Of a DNA stretch of 64,000 bases, positions 47,356 to 58,740 are shown piece by piece. The notes beneath the pieces are model-generated. The model was given only the letters and a program-made list of their open reading frames with translations, had not been told where the DNA came from and ran no database searches. Position numbers and translations under genes: made by a program. Where the stretch lies: NCBI GenBank assembly GCA_037974665.1, contig CM075767.1:4427501-4491500 (forward strand), read 5' to 3'. The DNA comes from Ehretia macrophylla (Eukaryota; Streptophyta; Magnoliopsida; Boraginales; Ehretiaceae). The stretch's first letter is position 1, and each line of letters opens with the position of its first letter.

Positions 47356-49538
47356 TAAACTGCAAAAAAAGTAAATATAACATAAAGTAAGATTGTAGGC
47401 TAAGAATATATGTAAAGCTATTAAATTGCAAGATATAATAGCTACTCCTACTACTTGTTTTAAATCTCATACTCCCTTAATGAGAAAACATGAATCTATG
47501 AAAAGACTCTAAGTGGGATGACCAAGTTCCTATGATCAGACACATTTCTCAAACCTTTGTGGCTATGTTGAAACATGAATACCAAAGGTCAACAACTCCT
47601 TGTTGTCTATTTCTCTAAATAGGGTATGGTCTACTTTAGTCCCTAAATCACTTAATCTCAAACCTTTGTGGTTATAATTGATTAGGTGATCTAGTTAGAT
47701 TGTACCCGCCATCACTTAGTTATCCCTCAAATTGAATCAATAGCCTCAAGCCATTGTGGCTATGTTGACCGTTAGATTTTGGAAGACAACCACATCACTA
47801 TGTTTTATTCTAGTGATTTTAATAGACTTAATTTGAAACATATCATCTACCTTTGGGTAAGAAGGATCGTATTCATTTAGGTCTTATTAAATATCCTAGG
47901 ATGGCGGAGGACTATGATAAAACTCCTTTTACCATTTTTAATAATCTAATATTCGTTTGCACGTAGGGAGTTAATATAATCTCATCAAATCATTAAACAT
48001 TCAATATACTATAAGCTAACAATCTCAATTATAGCAATTTAAATAGTATGAATGCAAATATATATGAATGGTGGATCATGGGCTTGACTTTTGGGCTAAA
48101 AAAAATAAAACTATTCTATTTAAAAGATCTTCAACACCTTGAAATCTTCGTTGGGCCTCCAACTTCTTGGAAAAGTCCATTGGGCCTCCAACTCCTTGAA
48201 AAATTTCATTGGGCCTTTATCAAGCTTTCTTTTGAAGAATTACATAAAAGTCATCATTACATAATTCTCTCAAATGACAAGAAATAAATTGAAACTTATG
48301 TCTCATATTACAACCCAATAACTTTTGACCCTAAAGCCCAAATCCATGATCAAATTCACCATTCTCAAAATAATAAATATGCATGATTATTCATATCAAA
48401 ATATAATAATCATAGCAATTAAGTTTAATCCACTCATCAATCATGAAAGAATAAACTAAATCAATGCCCTTTTTCGCATAATTATAAAACTCTTTTTATA
48501 TATGCAAGTCATAATGGCCCATTAATTCATAACCCCTTATAATTAATTATATTCACATCTAAGTCCAAAACTTTAAAAAAAAAACATAAGTCCATGGCCC
48601 ATTCGCATAAAGTGGCCCAATAGGTTAAAATCAAGCACAAGTAGATGTACACAAGGCCTAAGCCCAAATCAACATGTCTCTAAAGGCCCACATACATTAA
48701 CTATAGCCCAATAGTCCTTTGAAAGTATTATATCATTAAATGATCAACTTTCAATTTTCTCAAATTTAGAAACATTTCAATACTACTTATTAGATAATTT
48801 CTAATTTCAAGATTAAAAACTTATAGGCCAACTATGTGAAATACATTTTGCAATATTCAAGACACATAGATAAGTTGCAATCTTGACTATTAAACACTTT
48901 TAATCATCAAGTAGTCCTCAATTATATTCATATGCATGATCATATAAAATAAGCTTAAACTATCTTTTAAACTTTTATTCCAACACATGCATATAATATA
49001 TTTAAACTTTTGAGGACTTCAAGGCAACAACTATCATCTTGTCATATACAACAATAGCAAAATAAATCTCCTTCAACAAAGAGAATTTTCGGCCAACACC
49101 ACATAAAGGCAAGACTTGACTTTTCTAAACTTTTGACTTTATGAATCTACAAAAAAAGAACCTTTTAAACAAGTATCCCTTTTGAACATATTATGATAGT
49201 CTACTTATTCCAAGTCTAAAGTTAATATGCAAAGACCAAATCTCCATTTATCTTCACAAGTTAGCATTTTAAATAAAAAGACAAATCATCCAATGATAAA
49301 TGTAATTTTCGGCCATCTCTACAAATAGGTGTAGCCTGCAAGTTCAAGCTAAGACATATTCATACACATATATATTCAAGATCTACATTATCAATCAAAG
49401 ATCTAAACTAGATTTGAACATGCATGTGTGTAGGCTAAGGTCTTAACATCCAAAACTTGCAAATCTACAAGCATATTTTCGGCCATAGGGTTCAAAAACA
49501 CATGACCACCATTTGATAGTCAATGGACATAAAAACAT
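47356..49538 (-). other. Element L leader, about 2.2 kb
   Basis: Non-coding. It contains three imperfect copies of AAACCTTTGTGGCTATG (plus strand, near 47552, 47664 and 47745), several GGGCC-containing phrases (48140-48720) and three TTTCGGCCA motifs (49087, 49307, 49477). A leader this long between primer site and gag is unusual for copia. Confidence 0.6.
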
Positions 49539-49551
49539 GGCTCTGATACCA
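49539..49551 (-). other. Primer binding site of element L
   Basis: Minus strand TGGTATCAGAGCC, two bases after the LTR end; initiator methionine tRNA type. Confidence 0.92.
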
Positions 49552-50297
49552 CTTGAAAGTGCTAGGCCAACATAAGATATCATGTCTATAAATAATCATT
49601 AGTTGGATTCAAGATCGAGAATGTCATGCATGAATACCTTGACATAGCCGAAAGCTACATAGGCTATCTACAAAAATTTTGCAAGTTTCATAACAAGAAT
49701 CAACATGCTAACATTCCATTATATCCATCGATTATCAACACTAGCTATATATATATATCAACTATACATATATAAGTAGAGAGGTTCAAAGGTATACCTC
49801 TCTTGTAGATCACTTTGGAGAAGATGTAGAAAGATGACAAGCCTTTGAATAACTTGAAGGCCCTAGTTGGTCCACCAAGCATCCAAAGTTCTACCCCACC
49901 TTGAAGATAGATTGTGCTAGTATATCTTTAATGTACAAAGCTATGAATAAGTGGTTTTGGATCAAAAAGCATTGCCATGGCCGAAAGTTGTAGCTCAAGA
50001 ATGAAGAAGATGAAGTTCTCTCTCCTCTCCTTATGCCTTGGCCGAACATGTATGTGTATGTATATGAAGTTCTCACATGAAGATAGAGTATATTATCATC
50101 TAATATAAGCTAATAGTAAATTAAGTGACCAATCACTATTGTCACCTTTTCATGACAAGCCATGCAAGCCATTAGATTTCAATCATTAGCTTTAGATGAT
50201 AAAAGATGACAACTTTCTCTCTCCTCTCTCCCTTGGCCGAAAATGCAAGTGGGTGGAGAGAGAATGTTGTCTTCTATTATTATATATATATAACATA

Positions 50298-50356
<59 letters not shown>

Positions 50357-50582
50357 GTATATATATAATCCTACTTTATTAGATAGCCAATCACAATTGC
50401 TTTGTTATAAAGTTAAAGCCATGCAATATTTACAACCAATATCTCTCTAGATTTTTCTCTCTGCCTTCTCTCTAAAAACCAGGTCGTTGACCCACCTTTG
50501 ACCACCAATAAACCACCCTAAAATCTCCCAATCACCACCAAAACACTCTCTACTTGTCCTGGAAAACACTATTGCACCCCCT

Positions 50583-53500
50583 ATGGGGGGAAGAGGCAAG
50601 AAAACTGCCCCTTCCTCCTCACGTTCTAGTGCTAGATTGAAAGAGATGGCTAACACTAAAAATCCAGCTGCTATGAAGAAGGTGAATAAAGATGAGGAAT
50701 CCTCCACTTATGGCGTTTCATTTAATTCGAGTGAACTTGGGCAAGCTTACAAGGCTAACCAAGCAGAATATGCAGCTTTCTTTCAACATGATACTCCTTA
50801 TAATGGTGATGAATCATTCAACTCTAGCAAAGAATTACAAGCAGCTTATGATGCCATTCAAGCTAAGCAATCTGGGTTTTTCGAATATGATGAAGGCATT
50901 GACATGAGCGATGAAGAGTTCGAAATCGGGGACTATGCTGAGATTCGCTCAGCTCCATCCCTTGATCGTTTTCTTACAGGGACTAGATTGCAGAGTGTTT
51001 ATGACTCCATTCGCGCAATGGGGCTTGATCCGAATGATCCACGACTGGGAAGCCCTCCAATTCGCAACACTCCAAATTCGTCTGAGAAGAACGTTGAAAA
51101 TGCATCAGAATATTGTCATTCTGGTGGCCATTCTCCTAAATCCGACAAGGATAATTCTGTTCAATTGGTCAAAAACGCGGGGCCCACAAATGTTGGTACT
51201 CAAAATAGTCGTTCTCAATTGGCCATTGATTCAGGCTACTATGGTCCAAATGCCGGGGGGACCACCCTTACAGCCAGCCACATGCTTAGTCAAAAAGAGC
51301 AAAGTGCCAATGTGATTCAAATGCCTAATATCACGGCTGATCAAAAGAATTTCAATGCTTTGGAGGTCCCGCATGCGAATATTGACCAAAACAATGCACA
51401 ATCAACAGTCATCACTTCTGTCTCGCATGTGAATATTGGCGAAAATACTACCGAGAATATGCGCATGGCCGTTCATGCACATGGGATGGGCGCAGGCCAT
51501 AGTGAGCAAGTGGAGATTAATTTTCAAAGCACTCATGCTCCAACACAAAGTGACGGTCAGCAAAGTAATATGCACTCGGATATTGTGCACAATAGCCAAC
51601 ATGCTGGAAAGGTCAATCTCGAAAATCATCTTGGGGACAATCCCGTGGGCCCTCACACCAATTTCCAGCAGCAAATTATTCCTCACGTGGAAGCCAATTC
51701 CATAGCTGATCACATGAACGTGAATGTTTTGGAAAGCAATCTGAATTCCATTTTACATGGAGACAAAACTCAAGTTGATGGCCCACTCTCCACTAATGCA
51801 CATGGAGGACTTGCAAATAACTCCAACAACAATCAGCACATTGCCGTGGAAATTCAAAGTAGTCATGCTCCAAGTCTAGGTGGCGGTCAACAAAGCATTA
51901 TGCACTTGAATCAAGCTATTGGACATTCCGTGGTCCCATCAAGCATGCAAAACAGGAATCAAAGTTCCGTTGGGGGTGATATTTTGCATAAGGTGTCTTC
52001 TGCAGCCCCACGTGGTGAATCTAATCAAGTAAGTCCAGGTTTTAATTCAAATTCAAAGAATGCCAATTTTCAGGTTGGTGACACTGGCTTTACCGTGGGT
52101 CCTGCCATTAACTCACAACAAAGCAAAGATGTTCCTGGTCCACAATCACATGGGGTTGATGCCAACTTTTTAGCAAGCAAGGCAAATCCGATTCAAACTA
52201 CTACTGGCAAGACTTCAGGCATTCCTCTCCCAAATGCGTGGGCCACCCCACTTGAATCCCTTCCAGTTGAGTATTCAGCCAATACCTACCATGTCCATGA
52301 AAATATCCATGCTGGAGTGAACGAGAACCATGATGATGCAAATTCTGACTCTCTCTCATTTGGCGTCAAGGATAGCTCAAATCATATTGGCGATCCATTC
52401 GGTCACAATTTGCCAACGCAATTCAACAATGGCCTTTTTGCGAATTTGCAAAATGAGTTTCATTCTCTGCAGAATTCCACAGATGCTCATGATCCTGCAG
52501 CCAGAGAGTTTGTTCCTATGCAACGTTCCATTTGGGGTCAAAATAGTTCTTTTGGAACAAATCACATTACCAACAATTGGCAAAAGCACTTTTTGGGTGA
52601 GTTGAATGATTCACTTAAATTGAACTTCTTTGACAATTTCAAAATCAAGGAAGGGAGAACAATTGCTATTCCGCCTGAAAGTGTCTTCCAAGAAGGTGCT
52701 CAACATTGGAATTGCTGCCTTATTGGTCAATTTATTGGTCAGCCACCCCCTTTCTTCTTAATTAGGAGAATGGTAGATACTCAATGGAAAAAGTTTGGCC
52801 ACGTTGATATTCAATCTAATGACTTTGGGTTGTTTGTGTTCCGTTTTCAATCACAAGAATTTTGCGACCGTGTGATGCAAGAGCTATGGCACGTCCACCA
52901 CCGCCCTCTTCTCTTGAGACGTTGGGAAATTGGCCTCCAACTCATAAAGATTAACTCCGAGTAGGTGCCAATGTGGTTAAAGCTAAGAAATGTCCCACTT
53001 GATCTACTAAACAAAGATGGTCTCAGTTATGTCTCGAGCACAATTGGTCTCCCTCTTCAAATGGATTCCAAAACTGCCTCACGCTCACATCTCGGTTATG
53101 CAAGAGTTTGTGTGGAAATGAATATCCAGAAGGATCTCCCGAATAGCACCTTTGTCGAACTTCCTAATGGGAAAGAGGCAGAAATTCAGATTGAATATGA
53201 TTGGAAACCTCTAAAATGTTCTCTGTGCAATGTTGTTGGACATGACACATCCACTTGTCCTAATTCTACGGAGACGAAAGTTAACGAAAACACCAATAGC
53301 GATAATCCAGAATGGACTGATGTTGGTAAGAAACCTAGAAGGAGACGTGGTGCATCCCGAAAAGAGAACAAGGCTACAACCAACAGATTTAATGCTCTCA
53401 GTGTTATTGATGAAGATTATTTTAACCAATCGTTTGTTCATCCTCAGGACAACTTTACTAGGTCAAAGGCGGTTGATCATCATCTTTCCTCTGGTACGGG

Positions 53501-53834
53501 TGTTTATCACAAGCAAACAAACTCCCCAAAGAATCAGGTCAATTTTCTGCCTGCTAACACTTTTAGTAGGGTCAATGTGGAAGTGCCAAGCTCTCAAATT
53601 TATGAAAAACAAATTCAAAGAATGTCAGTCACCCCGTTCTCGTCACAAGTTTCCAAGGATAAAAATTTCACAGCTGCTCCAGGCAATGATAGATCAACTA
53701 TTAGTTCGTTTGGTCATGATAACGCCAAAGCCTCTACTTCTAAGGCAACCTCAAGCGCTACTCCTTCGTTTGACTACACTCGGGCTGTTCAAGGCATCTT
53801 CAATGGAAGACCCCCAGATCGACGTATTAAATGA
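50583..53834 (+). pseudogene. LINE ORF1 protein with DUF4283 and CCHC knuckle; one in-frame amber codon
   Basis: Starts at an ATG giving MGGRGKKTAPSSSR, basic and serine-rich. Residues about 45-125 hold two copies of an FNSS-ELxxAY-A-QA-FF phrase (FNSSELGQAYKANQAEYAAF and FNSSKELQAAYDAIQAKQSG). Residues about 170-640 are low-complexity, rich in N, H, S, Q. About 675-793 begin a DUF4283 domain (LIGQFIGQPPPFFLIRRMVD), which continues after TAG at 52962-52964 in the same frame (WLKLRNVPLDLL) and ends with a CX2CX4HX4C knuckle (CSLCNVVGHDTSTC, about 53217-53258), then a basic stretch (KKPRRRRGASRKENK). DUF4283 plus CCHC is the known plant L1 ORF1 form, an RNA-binding chaperone. The single stop in about 1083 codons suggests a recent loss. 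Confidence 0.88.
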
Positions 53835-53993
53835 AGAGATTCTCTTTGTTTTTTTTTCCATTTTCATGTCTTTTGTTGCCTTCGGTCTGCGACCGATTTA
53901 GCTTTTGCTTTTTTCTGCATTTTCTGCATTTTCTTGATTGCGACACCAGGTGTCATGCATTGTGTACTTTGATGTACTTTTCCTTTTTCTTTC

Positions 53994-54030
53994 AATAAAA
54001 TACCACTGAATTATCAAAAAAAAAAAAAAA
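53994..54030 (+). terminator. Poly(A) signal and tail of the LINE
   Basis: AATAAA at 53994-53999 and an A-run from 54016, merging with the A of the target duplication at 54031. Confidence 0.9.
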
Positions 54031-54359
54031 AGTTAAAGCCATGCAAATCCTAGGATTGTAATCATTACAATCCAAAGGTAACTTTATTCTCTCTCTTGAC
54101 ATTTGTCAAAAAAGCATTATCAACAAAAGCAATAGTCAAGATTCTTTTGTCTTTATTCAAAAATGAATCCTATCCAATCATTTCAAATTCAAATGACTAG
54201 GATTGATGACATGGACTATTCTAGTCATCAATCTCTACATGCACATGCCACATGTAATTATCTAGTCATTAATTTGCAGTTCACCTTTTGACAACTAAGA
54301 TGATAATGTGGCATTTTACAAATTACATCATCATTACACATATACATATATAAACACCT

Positions 54360-54363
54360 TTAT

Positions 54364-54421
<58 letters not shown>
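54360..54421. repeat. TA microsatellite
   Basis: Near-perfect (TA)n of about 60 bp in the right LTR of element L; the left LTR has a short version near 43698. Confidence 0.95.
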
Positions 54422-54426
<5 letters not shown>

Positions 54427-54699
54427 TTCTTGCCCATTCTAATCTCCATTAGAATAAATATATTGAAACAACTTTTCAATAATTACAGTTTGGCCCCAAA
54501 AGTTTTGGTAATTACAATTTGACCCCAAAACTTTCCAAAATTACACTTTTGGCTTAAATACCAACAAAGATGACTCTTAACACTTTAAAGCCACCAACCA
54601 CAAAAAACAAGCTTCCGGTGAACTTATTCATGATACTTCGATGTCAACAAGCTAGGTCTATCTCTAGAAGGGACATGATGCCCTTGTCACCCATATTAG

Positions 54700-55613
54700 T
54701 TTGTGAAATATTCAATATATGAGGTATTGATTTCATCGGACCTTTTCTTCCTTCCTCTAGGTACACATACATTCTTGTAGTTGTGGACTGTGTCTAAATG
54801 GGTAGAGGCAGTGGCAACCCGAACCAATGACCATAAAGTTGTGATCAAATTCATTAAAAAGAATATATTTTCTTGATTCGGGTTACCACGTGTACTTTTA
54901 AGTGACGGTGGACAATATTTCACAATACACTAAAAGCTTTATTGAAAAAATATTTTGTCCACCACAAGATTGCGACACCTTACCACCCACAAACAAGTGG
55001 TCAAGTGGAAGTGTTGAATAGGGAGATAAAATCAATTCTGCAGAAAACGGTTAAGCCTAATCACAAAGATTGGTCGAGTCGTTTACACGATGCATTATGG
55101 GCCTACCGTACAGCTTTTCAGACTCCCATTGGCATATCCCCATATAGGTTGGTATACGGTAAAGCTTGCCACTTCTCTATTGAACTTGAGCATAAAGCTT
55201 ATTGGGCTATTAAAGCCTTGAATTTTGACATGCAACAGGTAGGAGAGGGTAGGAAATTAGCATTAAGTGAGTTGGAAGAACTTAGTTTCGAATCCTTTGA
55301 GAATGCCAAACTGTACAAGGAAAGAATGAAGAGACTGCATGATAAATCCATTCTAAGAAAAACCTTATCTCCTTCTGATAAAGTTTGGTTGTTTAACTCC
55401 AAACTGAAGTTCTTCCCTGGCAAATTAAGAACTAGGTGAAATGGACCCTGTGAGGTGCTTGAAGCATATCCTTCTAGAGCTATCAAAATTAAGCACCCCA
55501 CAGACGCGCGAGTCCTTACAGTCAATGGCCAGCAATTGAAACATGCTTTCAATCCAAAAGCAGTCCCTCATAAAGTTGAATCTGTTGAACTTCGGGACCT
55601 TGATTACCTTACA
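54700..55613 (+). pseudogene. Athila-type integrase remnant
   Basis: Reads as the integrase catalytic core second half ([20 protein letters not shown], about 54970-55030), the Athila signature [20 protein letters not shown] (about 55085-55145) and the C-terminal domain (near ELRDLDYL at 55610). No chromodomain follows, in keeping with Athila. Upstream, decayed residues of the first part of the core can be followed to about 54700. It has a few breaks. Confident on family from the motif phrases alone. Confidence 0.85.
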
Positions 55614-57180
55614 TAAGAAAGGATTCTGCCAAACTGATGGCATTAAACTCAGTGCTCATAAGAGGCAACCTAGATTGTTTATTTCTGTACAATATTTTAG
55701 TTATTTTTCGTGACCATATTTCTTTTTGATTTTCGCCACTATATTTGTTTTGTCTATTTTTATTTAGTATAACTAACCATTTTTGTTGTGTTGATGATAA
55801 TCTTAATACTATTTTTTCTACTGATATCTTATGAGTTGCAGAATGATCCATATTTTGACAAAGATAATTGATAAATTCTTTTACATCAACATTGAATTGT
55901 TTCACATCAAGTGACTTCTTTCCTTATCATTACATTTCCCCGTAAACCTGATCAACATATGCTGGAAAATAAGCAAACCATAGGTTTGGGAATGTAGCAT
56001 TTGTCATTGTGTTGTTACTTACATATTGCACTCTCATTGTTTTACATTGCTATTTGCTTAAGGATAAGCAAACTTTCAGTGTAAGGGTGCATTCTGAATT
56101 TCATGATAAAATTTTTCAAAAATATGCACTATCTTACTTGTTTATAGGAAGATGATTTAGATAATTTGAGAACCTATGTTTTTAGTATGTAATGTGAAAA
56201 TAAAACTCTTAGGAATGTCTAAAGAAAAATTTTGGGTTATTATATTCATAAGTTAACTTAGTTGTTCTTCTTTTCTATAATTGATGGGTATGTGAATTTG
56301 AAAAGATTAAGATAGGATTGCCCTTTGTTATGAAAGCTTCTTGTGATTGAAACCTGAACCCTACTGTCATGTTTGTACATAATGTTTTGTTACTCTGTTA
56401 TGTCCATATTTAATGTTATGTTACTCTCTATTCAATAAATAATTAAAAAAAAAAGATGTACATATCTTTACTTTTGATAGAATTATGTTGCAAATATGTT
56501 GTAAAATCTCTAAAAACACCACTATCCTAACATTTCTTCATTCGGGATATGTGCTATAGTGTAAAGTTTCGAGCCTAGATATCTCAGGTGATTAAGGCAC
56601 GTAGGGGTCCCTTTGAAACCTGACAACCTCGAAAAATTGGCTGGGGATTGTTGGCCTTAAAGCCTGCTACATGGGATATTCAAAAAGCAAAAAAGAAATT
56701 GAACACTAAAAAGAGATAAGTTTGAGTTGTATTTTCATTTTTATGGCAAATGTAGAGAAGGGTTAAGGCATGATCAAGAGTTTGATTACAAATAGGCAAG
56801 AATATCGAAGTCTAATATGTTAGCAGGTCTTGAAAGTTGGAAATTTGTTTGAACTAAATTTGCTTAGTTTCCTTTTAAACATATATTCCGAAGCAATCAA
56901 TAGTTCATTTCCAAAAGAGTTAACTATTTTTGAAAACTATGTAAAAATTCTCTTATTTTTATTGTCATTAACCGATGAACTTGTTAAAGAATAATGGATT
57001 ACATTTCTCATGAATCAATGTTGAAAAAATTTGACAAAATATAGGAATAGATTGCATTCATCTATTTGTTAAATGACTTGTAAAATTTTTCAGGTTCCAC
57101 TTTTAAAAACCAATGTGTTTTGAAAATAGACTTGCATAAGATCAAGCAAGGTTTAGGTTTGAGGATTTTGATATAGTCAT
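55614..57180 (+). other. Athila-type 3' non-coding region
   Basis: AT-rich, no ORF of interest. Athila elements often have a long 3' region, sometimes with an env-like ORF; I see no such ORF here. A stretch at 56560-56660 (GGGGTCCCTTTGAAACCTGA) is not recognisable. Confidence 0.5.
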
Positions 57181-58740
57181 AAATGCAGCACTCAAACCAT
57201 TGTATTTTTACTATATTTGCAGCTTCACTTCTGGAATAAATGCAACACTCAATGTACATTTGCTGCAATGTAGGTTGATCTTAGAAAGTGAACAAACCAG
57301 ACCCGAAATGATTCAAATTGCAAATCACGAAGTCAAAAATTGGGGAAGACTCAAGAATTGGTGGTTGAATGGAGCTCGTAGAGGAAGAATTTGGTCGAAC
57401 CAAGCGCGAAAACAAACTCAGAACGCTGAAAATACCTTGGTCAAATGTTGGTCAAAATTGGCAGCAGAATGGCGCTCGCACGCGCCTTCCTGGGCGCTTA
57501 AGCGCCCTCGTCGGAAGCTTCCACATAAGCTGATTGGTCTATGTGGACCACCAAACTACCCTGATTGGTCCATATGGACGGCCCAAATCTCCAGATTTGC
57601 CACGTGGATGCCAAGTGGCGCGATTCAATTGGCCAACCAAAAGCGCGCTCGAGCGCGTCTCCCTCGGCGCTCGAGCACGCCTTTGAATTTTGCCTATAAA
57701 TAGGCCCTCAACCAGTGTAAAATTTAGATTAATTATTAGTTTTAATATTTATTTTATTAAATTGTTTTAATTGTTTTAAATATTAGTTTAAGTTTATTAT
57801 ATAGTTAATTCTAGTTTTAATTGTTAAATACGGGGGAAGCTCTGCCCAAATAGCTATTTTTCAGGAGAAATTTTGCCCGAGTGACTATGCTATGGGAAAC
57901 CTCTGCTCAAACCCGGTGTTCTTAAATACGTGTTCATCTAAATGGGGGAGCATTTCTATACTCTCTTTTATTAAATAATGCGTATTTAATTTTAATGTCT
58001 GAGTATATTTATTATCTAGGGGAGGATATTGTAAATAATTGTCTTTTAATTTATGGTCTCAGATTCGGATAATTTGATTTAAATGCAATATATGGCTTGT
58101 ACTATTCAATTTGTTATTGTCTTTCATATACATTATACTTGTAGTTAATTTTATGATTGTTTTACATTAGTGTCATATATACTCGTGCTTTAAATAGTGA
58201 ATTTATAGGTTGTAGAGATTATAGGTTGTACAATAATCTCTACTTAATGAGTTGTTAATTACTTAGTTTAGTTTACTCAGTTACAAGATAGATCTATACT
58301 TCGGCTATACAACGGACTCAAAAATAAAATGGCACCTATAACAAACGTAGTAACTAGGACTTAATTAAACTTAGAAAATTAACTAGGTTAACGCTTGTAG
58401 CTTAACCCGAGCATTATATCAGAGTATCCTAATACCGTGCCTAGATTAACTACCTCATTATATATCAGATCCCTAGATCCTTTCCCTATTATTTGAAAAA
58501 AACCAATCCTTAGTTTTAGTTTTCATTTTCTAGCATAAACATTCAAATCCATTCTTAAACTGCCACGTTTTCACTTCAGTACTTTCTCACACTACTCACT
58601 TACTAACTCACGAGCTTCCCCCTGGATTCGACTCCGCACTTAAAGCACACTACACTACATTGATCTGTGCACTTGCGGATTTTAAAACTTGGTTATTTTG
58701 CGCACATTTTACAAGCCAACCGAGTGGGGATCAAGTTTTT
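57181..58740 (+). repeat. Athila-type LTR
   Basis: About 1.5 kb, homologous to 62596-63362 (shared TGCAGCACTCAAA start region, GGAGCTCGT, GCCTATAAATA and AATACGGGG(G/A)AAG(C/T)TCTGCCC). TATA-like box TATAAATA at 57695-57702. GC-rich palindromes lie just upstream. It ends near 58735 after GATCTGTGCACTTGCGGA, a phrase common at the end of Athila/Tat LTRs. Exact ends are not certain. Confidence 0.7.
57471..57681. promoter_or_regulatory. Cluster of GC-rich palindromes upstream of the Athila LTR TATA box
   Basis: GGCGCTCGCACGCGCC (57471-57486), GGGCGCTTAAGCGCCC (57492-57507, perfect), CGCGCTCGAGCGCG (57644-57657, perfect) and GGCGCTCGAGCACGCC (57666-57681), the last ending 13 bp before TATAAATA. 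In the second LTR copy GGTGCTCGAGCACC (63081-63094) is also a perfect palindrome. Confidence 0.65.

Larger units (their letters stand above)
50427..54030 (+). mobile_element. L1-type LINE insertion with ORF1 only (half-LINE)
   Basis: 3604 bp flanked by a 16-bp duplication AGTTAAAGCCATGCAA (50411-50426 and 54031-54046); the empty site is preserved in the other LTR near 43385. It ends in a poly(A) run (54016-54030) 16 bp after AATAAA (53994-53999), so it was copied from a polyadenylated RNA. It has a 156-bp 5' leader, ORF1 of about 1083 codons with one in-frame stop, and 181 bp of 3' sequence. No endonuclease or reverse transcriptase ORF2 is present. It compares to a mammalian 'half-L1', or to a retrocopy of a host gene derived from ORF1. 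Confidence 0.9.
42507..54638 (-). mobile_element. Element L: gag-only Ty1/copia element, right LTR cut short and holding a LINE
   Basis: Minus-strand element: 5' LTR on the right (49554-54638, incomplete), primer site, long leader, gag, about 1.6 kb with no recognisable coding, polypurine tract, 3' LTR on the left (42507-44968). LTR form is TGTTGGGGATATGCCC...GCACTTTCA. No protease, integrase, RT or RNase H is visible. The outer part of the right LTR (about 1.04 kb by comparison with the left) is replaced at 54639 by an Athila-type fragment. The LINE insertion (50427-54030) is younger than L. Confidence 0.9.
49554..54638 (-). repeat. Element L 5' LTR, incomplete and split by the LINE
   Basis: 49554-50426 and 54047-54638 align with 42507-about 43928 of the left LTR, with several percent difference and a few small length changes. 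At 54638 the match stops within ATTCATGATACTT. It contains long (TA)n tracts at about 50281-50370 and 54360-54421. Confidence 0.9.
54639..58740 (+). mobile_element. Athila-type Ty3/gypsy fragment (integrase, 3' region, LTR)
   Basis: The 3' portion of a non-chromodomain gypsy element: integrase remnant (54700-55613), about 1.6 kb of non-coding 3' sequence, and an LTR of about 1.5 kb. The integrase pattern ([47 protein letters not shown]) is that of Athila/Tat-type elements. The left part is missing because the fragment starts at the junction with copia LTR L at 54639. It is a broken fossil. Confidence 0.85.

Noticed and set aside
57200-57703. 167-codon ORF in the Athila-type LTR
   Set aside because: It runs through the U3 palindromes and into the TATA box; composition and position argue against a real protein.
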